Assembly: GCA_023091735.1 (NCBI GenBank) | Contig: JALKBU010000512.1 | Location: 1-36,078 of the forward strand | Reading direction: 5' to 3' | Source of the DNA: Trichomonas tenax | Taxonomy: Eukaryota; Parabasalia; Trichomonadida; Trichomonadidae | Length of the DNA stretch: 36,078 nt | In this document: positions 1 to 9,773 of the stretch, piece by piece | Layout of the letters: each line of letters starts with the position of its first letter | How positions within the stretch are numbered: the first letter of the stretch is position 1 | Notes under the pieces: model-generated | Seen by the model: only the letters and a program-made list of their open reading frames with translations | Databases searched by the model: none | What the model was told of the DNA's origin: nothing | Made by a program: the position numbers and the translations under genes

Positions 1-44
1 CGTCAACAACACTAACCTGGATGTATTGTTTAGACAACAAAGAT

Positions 45-160
45 ATTTATGACACTTTTTATAAAGGTGACAATTTGCCCGCGCAAAAAGTGACAGTTTA
101 TTCATGAAAAGTGACTTTAAGGTTCCCTTGTCACTTTTTGGTGTTCACTTTTGTCATAGA
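45..160. promoter_or_regulatory. Cluster of TGTCA/TGACA initiator-like motifs at the left edge
   Basis: Within about 110 bases the pentamer TGACA or its reverse complement TGTCA occurs at 50, 68, 91, 129 and 152, several times followed by T-rich sequence (TGTCACTTTTT). The same motif sits just upstream of many genes in this window and resembles an extended trichomonad initiator (TCAYT). The cluster is too far (over 330 bases) from the first plus-strand ATG at 494 to be its obvious start site. It may serve a minus-strand gene lying off the left edge: from an ATG at 105 the minus strand is open to base 1. Confidence 0.4.
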
Positions 161-493
161 CTCAAAAAAAAACTAATAATCAAATCCAAAAAGTCATTTT
201 TCTACTTTTTGTATCAAATTATATGTTTTAATAATTAAATTATATCTAAAGTCATTGGATAAATAAATTTAAAACTTGAAAACAGTGAGAAAAATGAAGT
301 TTTATTTAATAAATTTTTTTGACATGTAAATTAATATGTAAAAATACTTCCCCAAAATATTTTTCCAACCCCCTATATAATAGCGGTTTACGATTTCCTA
401 GCGAATTTAGAAATAACACAATACAGCAAGTCCAAAAACGCAATAAAAGTGGAATCCCATGTAAACTTCACAATTTCAACTGCAATAAAAATA

Positions 494-862
494 ATGCTCG
501 CATTAATTTTCGGACTTGCTCGTTCAGAATCAGCTGCGGAAGTCTGCGGCGCTGCATCAAACACAGACTGCATGAACTGCTTCAAAGTCAAGGGCGACTT
601 CAAGTGCGGCTGGTGCTCTGCTACCAAAGAATGTCTTCCAGGCGACGCTTCTGGACCATTCTACGGCAAATGCCCATCATGGCACAACACAACAGACAAT
701 GTCTGCAAGAAGGAATCCTCCGTCGCACTTCCAAATGGCGCTCGCCTTGGACTCTTGATTGGAATGATTATCATCGCAATTGTTACAGCTGTCTTCTGGA
801 TTATCTTATTCCCGAAGATTTACACAGTTCAGGGCTCTGAAAAGAGGGAAGGCGGTCTTTAA
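494..862 (+). CDS. PSI-domain single-pass membrane protein (PTTG1IP-like)
   Basis: The predicted protein has 122 residues. The open frame extends upstream to a GTG at 449, but the first in-frame ATG is at 494 and gives a good signal peptide (hydrophobic LALIFGLA, then small residues). Next comes a compact cysteine-rich block of eight cysteines (spacing includes DCMNC, CGWC, KECLPG) typical of a plexin-semaphorin-integrin (PSI) fold. One strong membrane helix follows (LLIGMIIIAIVTAVFWIILF), then a short cytoplasmic tail containing YTVQ. The order signal peptide, PSI, helix, short tail is that of PTTG1-interacting-protein-like receptors. I infer a type I protein of the endomembrane system or surface. 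A TCACAATTT site at about 468 could be the initiator. Function and ligand are unknown. Confidence 0.75.
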   Translation: MLALIFGLARSESAAEVCGAASNTDCMNCFKVKGDFKCGWCSATKECLPGDASGPFYGKCPSWHNTTDNVCKKESSVALPNGARLGLLIGMIIIAIVTAVFWIILFPKIYTVQGSEKREGGL

Positions 863-947
863 GATTATTTTATTCCTTTTTTTTGATATTTTTTATAAAT
901 GATTTATAGACATAAGTAAAAAACCTATTAATTTTTCTTACTAACTT

Positions 948-967
948 TCATTTTTGCTTAAATCATG
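948..967 (+). promoter_or_regulatory. Initiator-like site before the Rxt3-like gene
   Basis: TCATTTTT begins at 948 and the ATG is at 965, so the implied 5' leader is about 15 bases. This is the usual trichomonad arrangement of a TCA-type initiator followed closely by the start codon. Confidence 0.55.
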
Positions 968-1939
968 TTGGATGCTGATGGTCAAATTCATGATCCTTTG
1001 GATTTCGTTTTGGAATATAAACCAGACTTCGATTTAACGAAATTTAATCCACAGGTCGGTGATATTTTCAGATTTTTCATTCAAGAAAGGTTCTTTTTAA
1101 ATTCAAACACGAATATTGTATCGAGAAATATTTCTGGCACAACTTTTTATACACCAAACTCGGATTTAGTTAATATAGCTATACATAGTGGCTGTTTATT
1201 CTCACATCCAAAGAGTTCAGGATTAACACGACGATGGTGCACAGTTTTAAATTTTTACGAGGCACTATGCAATGAAGACAAATACCAGAAAGTTGCTGAT
1301 GTTCTTGAATTATCGAATTACGCACAAGTTAAGGGATTACTTTTAGAAATATTGATTGATAACACATTACCTTCATATTACAGCTCAACACGCAACGGAT
1401 TGAAATCAAAGTCTTATAACTCGATTACTGATTACTCAATAAGAGTTTCTAATTTCAAGATTTTAACTAAATACGATACTGTACCTCCATTCGCAGCTCC
1501 ACACGATTATATCAGATCCAGAATCAAAATGCCAGTATTTAAATTTGCCTTTAATAGAGAAATTGGAATTCAATTTTCGCCATCCGTTTTTCAATCTACA
1601 TTCAACCCAGAGAACATACACAACGATTTCTTCGCTATCTATAAGTTATTTTTCGATGTACAAACTAATCGCTACGAAATTCATTATTCAGACGAAGATG
1701 GATTCTTTTGGCTAACCCAGCTTGAGAATCCTATAGATATAAAAGAAATTAAAGGAAAAAAGTCCAAGAAGACAAAAGAAAAAATTTTATTAGATTATTT
1801 AACATATTTTGATTTCTCCACAACGATGACAGGCCTAAAGATCAAGGACCTTACATTTGAACCAGTTTCGACTATTATGGTTCCAATGTTCTATGGAAAG
1901 ATATTAATTGGACCAAAAGCTAAAATAAATCAAGAATAA
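965..1939 (+). CDS. Rxt3-like (histone deacetylase complex subunit type) protein
   Basis: 324 residues from an ATG. Around residue 60 there is a segment reading FYTPNSDLVNIAIHSGCLF, which resembles the SD-V-x-x-x-IHSG block of the Rxt3 family. At about 139-150 a segment SSTRNGLKSKSY resembles the family's TRNG-x-RSRSW block. These are the only two signals that suggest the family. Fungal Rxt3 is a subunit of the Rpd3L histone deacetylase complex, so a chromatin role is possible. The middle and C-terminus (lysine-rich stretch about residues 261-275) are not recognisable to me. No membrane segment or signal peptide is visible. It could instead be an unrelated trichomonad-specific protein. Confidence 0.5.
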   Translation: MLDADGQIHDPLDFVLEYKPDFDLTKFNPQVGDIFRFFIQERFFLNSNTNIVSRNISGTTFYTPNSDLVNIAIHSGCLFSHPKSSGLTRRWCTVLNFYEALCNEDKYQKVADVLELSNYAQVKGLLLEILIDNTLPSYYSSTRNGLKSKSYNSITDYSIRVSNFKILTKYDTVPPFAAPHDYIRSRIKMPVFKFAFNREIGIQFSPSVFQSTFNPENIHNDFFAIYKLFFDVQTNRYEIHYSDEDGFFWLTQLENPIDIKEIKGKKSKKTKEKILLDYLTYFDFSTTMTGLKIKDLTFEPVSTIMVPMFYGKILIGPKAKINQE

Positions 1940-2212
1940 GCATTTGCTCAAGTTTCAACATTATATTTCTTATAGGTTTTGGCTTTTGTTATTTTTATAG
2001 TTGATTGAATTCTCATAATGTTCATATTCATTATTCATTTGTAAAAGTACTGTTGTTTTTATATAATTGCGGAAATATTTAGCTATTAGAAAATGATGAT
2101 ATTTTAAGATGCATAAATTTTTCAAAGTATTATTGTGTAATCAAGAGAATTTAAAAAGTGTGGCTATGGAATTTGAATCCTATAATGATTTGTAACACTA
2201 AACATTGATTTT

Positions 2213-2614
2213 TTATTCCATTCCAATAATCGCGCGTCCGTGAGTTCCTTTGCCAACAAATTTGTTTGTATAAGCATTATTGACGGTTACTGTGAATATA
2301 ATTTTGTTCTTATTGATCTTAGATACTTCTGAAGCGTAAATTAAGTCAGAACCAAACGGAATTGGAACTGGATTTTGAACATCGAGCGAGAACCCGACGG
2401 ACTGAAACTTTTTCTTATCGAGAATTTCTGCTGAACACAATTCTATGTCGTGAACTAATTTTGATATCTTCAAAGCGCTCTTTCCTTGCTGACCTGTTGG
2501 GTTATATGTATCGCATGGATATACCGTCCTCTGCCAAACGTTTTTATCACCGACTTTTATTGCTCCTTCGACATTGAAAGATTTAGCAAAAAATCTTGAT
2601 GAAGCAACAATCAT
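2213..2614 (-). CDS. Hotdog-fold thioesterase-like protein
   Basis: 133 residues from an ATG at 2614. The C-terminal half has the pattern of single-domain hotdog thioesterases of the fluoroacetyl-CoA thioesterase-like group: a strand pair with IIFTVTVNNAYTN, then VGKGTHGRAII at the end, where the family has the G-x-G-x-H-x-R-x-I/V signature. The expected glycine-helix region (about residues 45-75) is present but weak. Length fits the family (about 130). I infer an acyl-CoA binding or hydrolysing enzyme; the substrate cannot be told. Upstream on the minus strand lie TCACTAAAA and TCATTGGTTCATT, both possible initiators. It is convergent with the Rxt3-like gene, 273 bases away. Confidence 0.6.
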   Translation of the reverse strand: MIVASSRFFAKSFNVEGAIKVGDKNVWQRTVYPCDTYNPTGQQGKSALKISKLVHDIELCSAEILDKKKFQSVGFSLDVQNPVPIPFGSDLIYASEVSKINKNKIIFTVTVNNAYTNKFVGKGTHGRAIIGME

Positions 2615-3118
2615 AAATGAACCAATGACTTTTTAGTGATGAAGTTATATATGAAAAATATAGCATTCAATAGAGAATATATCAGAATTTTCATTTTATA
2701 TTTTGATATATCGAAATCAAAATAGATATTCACTCATAAACACAACAATATTATATTAATTCCAACTAGTTAATTAATATTTTAGAATCAGACACAGTTT
2801 TTTAAAAATATATTAAAAGTTGATAATATCTCATATTAAATTCTTTATTTTCAAATGAAACCAATATGAATCGATTTATAAATGCTATTTAAACATAATA
2901 TAGTTTAATTTTTGATTGATTATTGATGATATTGTATTAACCCAATTCAAATCATTATCAAAATATATATATATTGATTATATATCTAAAATTTCATGTC
3001 TATATACTAGCAAAATTTATAAATAAATATCTAATTTATCTCATATTGATGTGATTGGAGAAATAAAAGTAACTTTTGATTTAACCTTATTATAATATGA
3101 CACTTTACATTTGTAAAT
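2615..3118. other. AT-rich intergenic spacer
   Basis: This is a spacer between two divergent genes, very rich in A and T, with short TATATA runs near 2965-2985. I see no open frame, tRNA-like box or repeat in it apart from the promoter sites at its two ends. Confidence 0.6.
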
Positions 3119-3134
3119 TGTCATAATTTTAATG
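3119..3134 (+). promoter_or_regulatory. Initiator-like site before the Rad23-like gene
   Basis: TGTCATAATTTT starts at 3119 and runs into the ATG at 3132. If transcription starts at the A of TCA (3123), the leader is only 9 bases. A TGACACTTT in the same neighbourhood (3098) repeats the core motif. Confidence 0.55.
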
Positions 3135-4319
3135 CTGATTAAATTTGTTCATATCTCAAAGAAGAGCGTCACATGCGAAGTTCGCGAAGACCAAACTCTC
3201 GGAGAGTTCATTCCGACAATCATTGAGCGTTTAGGCCTTGATTGCGAAACCATCAAATTTATTTACTCAGGAAAGCAAGTAGACGCAAAAATTCCTATTG
3301 GAACAATCGGCTATGATGAAAATAAGCAAATTATTGTTGCTCCTGTAGGAAAAGCTCCAAAGCCTGCTGAAAATACAACTCCAGCGACACCAGCTGTTCA
3401 GCCACAGGCTTTTCCAGCACCAGCAACACCAACAGCACCTCAAGTCAAAACAATTTCTTCGTCAACAATTAAATTCAAAGTTCCAAGAATTAAGTTAACA
3501 CCTTCTAAAGCAACAGCCCCAAAGCAGCAAGAAAAAACAGAAGAAGCAACCAAAAATCCAAAAGAAACAGTCACTACAGACAATCTTTCCGATGAAGAAT
3601 ATATTAAACTAAAGATTGAATCTTTACCGAACAAAGAGAAATTCGATGAAAATGTCAACGATCTTGTTATAATGGCATCATGTGATAAGAACACAGCTAT
3701 CAGCGCACTTATTCATTCAAATAATAATATTGTTTATGCTTCAAATATGGTTTTAGATCGTAAAGTTCCTCCACTTAGAACTCCACGTCAGCCAGCAGCT
3801 GCTCGTGTCCAAGACCAGATGGCTAAAATGTTGGAACAAGAAGAAAAGAATTTAATCAGAAGCAATTTGATTCCTTGCATTTCTGATTTTGAATCGTTCG
3901 GTATCTTTATCCCATTGGATACCAAAGATGCAATGGCAGCAAGGATTAATTTTGATGCTATATCCAAACTTATTAGTACATTACTCCAGGATCCAAGCGC
4001 ATTGATTTACGCGATCGATCAAGCTGCAATTCCAGGAGCCAGAGAAAACCCAGCAAAAGCATTTGCAGCAGCCGGATTTCTAATGAAAGGAAGAGTTGTT
4101 TTCTCTATTACTACTTTACCTATTATTGGACTAAGACCTATTGAAAACGATGCACAGACAAGAAAGGCACTTGAGAATTTGTCTTCAGAAGATGCTGATG
4201 CTGTACAAAGAATTGCTAGATCACAAAGAATGTCTTTGGAAATGGCATTACAGTTTTATGAAGCGTCTGGCTATAATGAGCAAGGAGCTTTAGAACTAAT
4301 TCGACAAAGCCTGAAATAA
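3132..4319 (+). CDS. RAD23: Rad23-like ubiquitin shuttle protein (UBL + UBA)
   Basis: 395 residues. Residues 1-72 form a ubiquitin-like domain (MLIKFVHISKKSVTCEVRED, later IYSGKQVD and GTIGYDENKQIIV, the typical core and loop). A proline/alanine/threonine-rich linker of about 80 residues follows. A UBA-like helical segment lies at about 155-212 (LVIMASCDKNTAISALIHSN). The C-terminus (about 349-395) is a good UBA domain: SSEDADAVQRIA then MALQFYEASGYNEQGALELI. UBL at the start and UBA at the end is the Rad23/Dsk2 type that carries ubiquitylated proteins to the proteasome. The second UBA pattern (EDADAVQRI, YEASGYNEQGALELI) favours Rad23. The middle section contains RENPAKAFAAAGF but I cannot confirm an XPC-binding domain. 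Confidence 0.65.
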   Translation: MLIKFVHISKKSVTCEVREDQTLGEFIPTIIERLGLDCETIKFIYSGKQVDAKIPIGTIGYDENKQIIVAPVGKAPKPAENTTPATPAVQPQAFPAPATPTAPQVKTISSSTIKFKVPRIKLTPSKATAPKQQEKTEEATKNPKETVTTDNLSDEEYIKLKIESLPNKEKFDENVNDLVIMASCDKNTAISALIHSNNNIVYASNMVLDRKVPPLRTPRQPAAARVQDQMAKMLEQEEKNLIRSNLIPCISDFESFGIFIPLDTKDAMAARINFDAISKLISTLLQDPSALIYAIDQAAIPGARENPAKAFAAAGFLMKGRVVFSITTLPIIGLRPIENDAQTRKALENLSSEDADAVQRIARSQRMSLEMALQFYEASGYNEQGALELIRQSLK

Positions 4320-4648
4320 ATATTATCATTTATTTTGCAATAATTCTATCTTAATATTTCCTTTTTCAACATGAAATGAGTGCTTCAAAAAGATTGTAAT
4401 ACATTACATTACTTATTTTATTATAATACAAAGTGTATAATGTGTTTTAACATTGTTTTTACACATTAAAGTAATCGAATCATTCTTATGAATGTTATAA
4501 GATTGTATAATATGGTTTAGTGTACTTAATATAAAAAGCACAAATGGTCTATTTAATAGATTCATATTTGTTCCATGAAACAAAGCTATATAAGCAAATT
4601 TAGAAGCAAGATTGTTTTTGTCACGTAAGCAATATTTTGACACGTAGA
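4320..4648. other. Intergenic spacer with TGTCA-type sites at its end
   Basis: AT-rich spacer. A 76-codon minus-strand frame here has no recognisable features and I do not call it. TGTCAC (about 4619) and TGACAC (about 4638) lie just before the DUF962-like pseudogene and are probably the remains of its promoter. Confidence 0.5.
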
Positions 4649-5100
4649 ATGGAAAATTTGACAGAAAAAAATAAAGTCATTAGAAGAATGGCTCTCTGAG
4701 TACGCAGTGAGTCATCAGAATCCAGTAAACAAAGCATTCCACAAAGTATGCGTTCCAACGATTTTCATTTGCTCGGTTGCAATTCTTTTCAATATTCATC
4801 CAATTGTTTTAGCAACTTTTGCTACTGGAGGTGCTGTATTCTATTTCCTTCTTTCAGTCAAGGTGTTTATTGGTATGGCATCGTTTTTGGCCTGCATTTT
4901 CGCATTTTTGATTAGTGTAGATGTGAAATGATGGATTTGGCCTATAATATTCGGTATTGCTTAGGTAAGGCAGTTTTTCAGTCACCACGTTGAAGGAAAG
5001 AAGCTATCTTTCTTCAATGATTTACTCTTTATTAATTGGTCCTGTTTGGGTTGTATATTCCATCCTTGAAATTGCTCCACCGCCTTCTAAGAGCGAATAA
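4649..5100 (+). pseudogene. Broken DUF962/Mpo1-like membrane protein gene
   Basis: Pieces in different frames together follow the DUF962 (Mpo1-like, fatty-acid alpha-dioxygenase family) order: an N-terminal E-x-L-x-EY-x-x-x-HQNPVNKAFHKVCVP block, hydrophobic helices, then a W-x-RQFFSHH-x-EGKK block and a final hydrophobic GPVWVVYSILE. I see four lesions. An ATG at 4649 is out of frame with the body, explained by length change in the A-run at about 4663-4671. A TGA lies at 4929 and a TAG at 4962; the TAG takes the place of the tryptophan expected before the QF-x-x-HH motif. A last frameshift lies at about 5028-5034, after which the frame closes at 5100. In yeast the family acts in 2-hydroxy fatty-acid breakdown in the ER. 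The gene is most likely dead. Confidence 0.75.
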
Positions 5101-5342
5101 AGTTGTATGAACTGTAATAATAACTTTATCAAATTCTTTTTTTTATTAATTATTGAAATTTAATATCAATATGATATTGGAACATCATTTAAACACTACC
5201 GATTGATTTCTAAGAATCAATTTTTAAATTTTTTATTCATTCAAAATATATTTTGGTAAATCAAGCTGTGCTTTTGATCCTATATTTAGATAGATGCAGT
5301 GAATATATAGGTATAGTTTTATTCGTTAATGAAAGAAAAATA

Positions 5343-6409
5343 TTATGACTTAAACGGATTTCGAGAAAGATCAGTCGCCAACAAAACAGTGTATGACTTA
5401 TTGTCATAGTGGACATTGTATTCTGTTTCACAGTTCTCAGCAACAAGTTTTTTTTTCTTTTTCGAACATATGGTTAACTGGATGCTCTGCTTAACATTTA
5501 CCTGTGGAAAAATGATACTGTGTGAATGAGGGAACATTGGCCCGCTGATAAACCAGCGCACCGTTCGTCACTCCCGTTGTATCGCAATAACATTGATAAG
5601 CAAGGATTTTTCCTTCAAAGGCCGATCCTTTCACCACATTTTCTTTAATGTGGCACATAACAACTTGAGCACCAAATGTTGTTGTACATTTTGCAAATTC
5701 AAAAGTATACTTCATCAATGCGCCTTCTGGACACTTATTTTTGATGATGTTTGATGTCTGAATTGCCTGAGTATTGTGACGCATGCAGATAACTTGTCTT
5801 TCTCCTTTAATTATTAGCGAATGTCGTGGATTCCACTATTGTGATATCAAATGGAGAGTCCAGGTTCATTCCCGATACTTCCAGGACATCGTTGTTTGTA
5901 ATGTTCGATGATGAACAATAACGATTTCCAAATTGCATATCAACAGTATTAAATCCATTGCCTCTTCCGCATGCACCGATGGAGCTCTCTATAAGATGAT
6001 TAGCATATGGATATCGTACGGGTGCTGAGTTCAAACATGTGTAACTAAAAACTCCGACACCGTTATCGGAAACATAGCAATCGTATGCACAAGCTCGGTG
6101 CTGTATGATCTGCTATTGCAGGCAGCTGAAGCAGATTGCACCTCCTGGCTGATCTGCAACAGTTATGCCAACTTTTTCTAGAATGCATTGGCCATAGAGC
6201 AAAATGATTTGAGAAGCAGTGAGCCTTACAGCACTCTCTGTAAGGTCATGGAAAAGACATTCCTTCATCGTATAAGAATTGGTTGCTGTATTTTGAATAG
6301 GGGCGTTTTCAATGAATTCGATCTGTTGAGACTTTGCAACAGTTTCTCCGAGTGCAACATACAACATTTCGGCATAAGTTGCGCCGTGAATAGCTAAAAC
6401 AGCCCTCAT
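5343..6409 (-). pseudogene. Broken beta-helix-like cysteine-containing protein gene
   Basis: The frame starts at a good ATG at 6409 (MRAVLAIHGATYAEML), runs to an in-frame TAG at 6113-6115, continues in the same frame to 5807, shifts one base in the sequence AATAATTAAAGG near 5806, runs on to about 5510, and shifts again before ending at 5343 after a run of lysines encoded by an A-homopolymer. The translated pieces (CSSSNITNNDVLEVSG, ITIVESTTFANN, VICMRHNTQAIQTSNIIKNKC) show the N/S-rich strand-turn pattern with regular cysteines of right-handed beta-helix-like trichomonad proteins. It looks like a distant relative of the dispersed repeat family in this window, but clear homology cannot be shown by eye. 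Three lesions make a functional product unlikely. Confidence 0.6.
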
Positions 6410-7306
6410 TATATACTTTTAAAATTTGAATAATTTTTGAAAAATCAAAGATTTCAAAGAAAACTTCAAAAAATTTATATTTATACATTAAATAGTGTAT
6501 CAAAACGATTTCAATCAACACGGTCAAATATTTTTTTTATGTCATTTTTGAAATATACATTGTATATATTCTATTTTTAATTGATAATTTTTTTGACCCA
6601 CCATTGAAAATTGAAATAATTAAAAAATTTCAGTTTCTAATCTGACTGTATATTACATAGTAAAATATCTTTTTAAAGGTACTTTAAAAGATTCCAAACC
6701 ACTTTTCATTTTCAAGGTTTAGAAAATATTTGTTAATTTCATTTTAATCGATTTATTTTTTGATTTGGCATCTTATAGCTTTCGATATCACTAAAATTTT
6801 TGTTTATCAATTTTTTATCATGGTTATCGTTATCGGCGATAATCCAGCCATCGAATAAAGAATTCGATTAACTTGTCGACAGATATTATGTATCATCGAC
6901 AAACTCCATCTTATTACGAAAAATTATTTTTTGAGATAAAAGGATATTACGGGCGCAAAAGCTTCCTCTTAAATTAATTAAAAGTTGGGATTTCTATAAA
7001 CTGCTTTAGAAGAATCTTAAAACAACTTCAAAAATTATCTTACAAATGATTTATTTTATTCATTTCTTCATCAAACTATTAATTTTTGAATTGAAAATAA
7101 TCGTATCCCAAAATTTAAAAATGATATTATTATTAATACCCAATTATAGGATTAGAAATCAAAAATTTCAATGCAATTTAAAGGCAAGAATTTTAATTTT
7201 TTCCTTCTATTTAATACAGCAAAAAGTAACGTTATTTTGAAAGATTTACAAAGCAATCTCACAGTCATGGAAATTGAATTGAATTGCAATGTGTGAACAA
7301 ACAGGA
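6410..7306. other. AT-rich intergenic spacer
   Basis: About 900 bases, very AT-rich. A 64-codon plus-strand frame at 7046-7240 has low-complexity I/L/K/F content expected from AT-rich noise. No RNA gene or repeat recognised. Confidence 0.55.
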
Positions 7307-9718
7307 TTATTCTAGAGCTGATAATTCTTCTGTGGTACTTAAAGTATTTTGGCTCTTCTTATATCTTACGCTTTCTTCATCAGAAGATGACATTAATTGA
7401 CCTTGTTCTGACAACATGATGATTTCCAAGAAGACTTTTTCTAGTGTTGAGCAGCTGCATGTGTAGTACTTGATGCCAATGTTAGAGTCTTTGCCTTCTT
7501 GGAGAAGTTGGAACAAATTCGTAAGCTTAATATCTTGGGAAGGAATTGAATAAATTCGAGAAAGAGGTCTCTTGATAGAAATTTTGGCATTTGGAAATTT
7601 CGTTCTAAAGAAACAATCGATGTTTGCTTCTGTTTCTTGCAAATTGGAATCTAAAACAATATCACACTTCCATTCTGTACCAAACTTCGAGCTTAAGAAC
7701 TGAGGAGTACCAATTGCATAAACGCAGCCATTCAACATAATCGAAATATTATCACAAAGGGCTTCTGCTTCATCTAGCAAGTGTGTGCACAACATGAATG
7801 TCTTTTCACCACGATTAACATTGATTAAGTTGTGTACTTTATGTCTTGCAACAGGATCTAATGAAGAAGTTGGTTCATCGAGCAAAATGATGCGGGCATC
7901 AGATAAGAAAGCAATTGCAACTGAGATCTTTCTCTGATTACCTCCTGAGAGCTGATGGATGAGTTTATCTGTGTGATTAGTGAGTTCTAGTGTTTCTATC
8001 AACATACTGATTCTGTGTTCTCTTTGATCACTTGGTATTTGGTGAATAAATGAGAAGAATTTGATCTGTTCATATGCAGTAAGATTTGGTGACAAATGAT
8101 CATCAATTTGTGGACATAGAGCAATTCTATTTGCTTTATATCCCTTAGATATGTCTTCTCCCTCCAATTCTATCGATCCATTTGACATTTGTAACTCTCT
8201 GAGAATAATTTTCATCAAAGTTGTTTTTCCTGCACCGTTTGCGCCTAAGAAACCGAATAAGGAACCAGCTTTAATGCCAAGGCTAACTTGATTCACAGCA
8301 CAAATGGGTTTATTTGTTGAATCATAAAACATCTTCGAAACATCATTGATTCTAACAGCATATTCACCTGGTTCTGCATTCCTCACGCTTTCTTCCATAG
8401 CAAGAGCTTCTTCAGTCATTGGTTGCTTCTCTTTTTGTCTATAAAATATTTCCTCATGTCCTTTCCATCCACTTATTGACTTGTGTTTGTTATAGAGATA
8501 GATGCAGAACTCTATTATAGCCAATATTAAGATGAAATAGAGAATATCACCGAATGTCATAACAAGAACATAAATATCGATGCCAGCTAAATCACCATTC
8601 TTACCGAATAGCCTGGACACAACATTTAAAAGGCTGTAATACATGTTGATTGGGAACATCGTACTTAAAACTGCTGCTAATGGTTTTGGAAAGTCCTGAA
8701 ATGCTGCAACAAAGAAAAGTGTGATAACAGTAACAAATTCTATGAAAATGAAGAAAAATCGGGCAGTATTTTTCGTTTCGAAGGCCCAGGACCAGCAGTA
8801 TGTGTAAAGCAGCCAACTAATGCATGTAATGAATATAGCGAAATACGAGTACCCAGGAAAATCGATGATAAGTCTATTTTTGCCGAAATATGAAATTAAA
8901 AAGAAAACAAGACCGAAAACTTCGCTTATAATAAAATCAACGACGAAATTTGCAAGCCAGTACACCCAAATAGAAAGTCCACATGAAAACATGTAAGCTC
9001 GTTGCGGAGATTTTAAGTCTTCATTGACTTGACCAATGAAAAACACGTAAACAAAGGACATGGCGAGACACAGAACTGGACCAGTAATGAGGTATTCCAT
9101 TGAACCAATTCCAATATTTCCAAATGCTGCGATACTGATTGAAAAATCAGAAGAATTATCTTGATGGGTGATCTTCCAAAGTGTCCTTCGTATTAATGAA
9201 TAAACTGGTAACTGAGTGTTTGAATTGTTCGTTTGAAATGAAATAGTCAAATCACCAATTAATGTCCCATTATCTAAAAATTTCACTTCAGACATATTCG
9301 TTATTTCATAAGAGAACGCAAAATTTGCCTGCTTATTGTCAGTTAACTGTGCATCATAAATATAATTATTGAAACTATCGAAGCTATCAAAATCGTAGAA
9401 ATTTGGGGTTACCTCGAGTTCGTCTTTGCACATTTCAATGAGATGAGCTTTAACATCATCAATGAAAAATGGTGAACTCAAATTTGGATCAATTATTCGT
9501 GCGATTGATATATTTTCGGGTCTGAAATACGATTTAAATGTTGAAACCAATTTGCCATTTGGTGCATTATCGAATAATAAATAAATTTTTAACGAGAAAC
9601 TCAATGTGAAGAAAATGAAAGCGAGAATGGTGAGAACAATAAAGCTAACATAGGACCTCTTGTATATCAAAAGCTTCCTATACATCACTCCTGTCATATG
9701 CATGATGAATTTCCCCAT
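7307..9718 (-). CDS. ABCA-type half ABC transporter
   Basis: 803 residues from an ATG at 9718. Residues about 14-46 form the first membrane helix after a short basic N-terminus. A large extracytoplasmic loop (about 47-205) with several N-glycosylation-type sites follows, then a block of five or more helices (about 208-420). The nucleotide-binding domain has Walker A GANGAGKTT (about 490-498), the ABCA-style signature LSGGNQRK (about 585-592) and Walker B IILLDEPTSSLDP (about 609-621), then the ABCA-type C-terminal motif TLEKVFLEI. One membrane half plus one ATPase makes it a half-size transporter that would dimerise. ABCA proteins usually move lipids; the substrate here is unknown. All catalytic residues that I can see are intact. 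Confidence 0.88.
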   Translation of the reverse strand: MGKFIMHMTGVMYRKLLIYKRSYVSFIVLTILAFIFFTLSFSLKIYLLFDNAPNGKLVSTFKSYFRPENISIARIIDPNLSSPFFIDDVKAHLIEMCKDELEVTPNFYDFDSFDSFNNYIYDAQLTDNKQANFAFSYEITNMSEVKFLDNGTLIGDLTISFQTNNSNTQLPVYSLIRRTLWKITHQDNSSDFSISIAAFGNIGIGSMEYLITGPVLCLAMSFVYVFFIGQVNEDLKSPQRAYMFSCGLSIWVYWLANFVVDFIISEVFGLVFFLISYFGKNRLIIDFPGYSYFAIFITCISWLLYTYCWSWAFETKNTARFFFIFIEFVTVITLFFVAAFQDFPKPLAAVLSTMFPINMYYSLLNVVSRLFGKNGDLAGIDIYVLVMTFGDILYFILILAIIEFCIYLYNKHKSISGWKGHEEIFYRQKEKQPMTEEALAMEESVRNAEPGEYAVRINDVSKMFYDSTNKPICAVNQVSLGIKAGSLFGFLGANGAGKTTLMKIILRELQMSNGSIELEGEDISKGYKANRIALCPQIDDHLSPNLTAYEQIKFFSFIHQIPSDQREHRISMLIETLELTNHTDKLIHQLSGGNQRKISVAIAFLSDARIILLDEPTSSLDPVARHKVHNLINVNRGEKTFMLCTHLLDEAEALCDNISIMLNGCVYAIGTPQFLSSKFGTEWKCDIVLDSNLQETEANIDCFFRTKFPNAKISIKRPLSRIYSIPSQDIKLTNLFQLLQEGKDSNIGIKYYTCSCSTLEKVFLEIIMLSEQGQLMSSSDEESVRYKKSQNTLSTTEELSALE

Positions 9719-9743
9719 TTTTTCTAAATCTCTAAAGAAAATT

Positions 9744-9773
9744 TGTCACTTTTATAAGACACTTTTTTGACAC
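9744..9773 (-). promoter_or_regulatory. Probable promoter of the ABC transporter gene
   Basis: Read on the minus strand, the sequence gives TGTCAAAAAAG, then GTGTCTTATAAAAG, then GTGACAAATTTTC, ending about 26 bases before the ATG. Two TGTCA-type cores in opposite directions flank a TTATAAAA stretch. This matches the motif found upstream of several other genes in the window. Confidence 0.45.

Noticed and set aside
319..840. 173-codon plus-strand frame over the PSI gene
   Set aside because: It overlaps the PSI gene in another frame, has low-quality composition, and does not contain the signal peptide, cysteine and membrane pattern seen in the correct frame.
4413..4643. 76-codon minus-strand frame
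   Set aside because: Covers the AT-rich spacer and the promoter sites of the DUF962-like pseudogene; no recognisable protein features.
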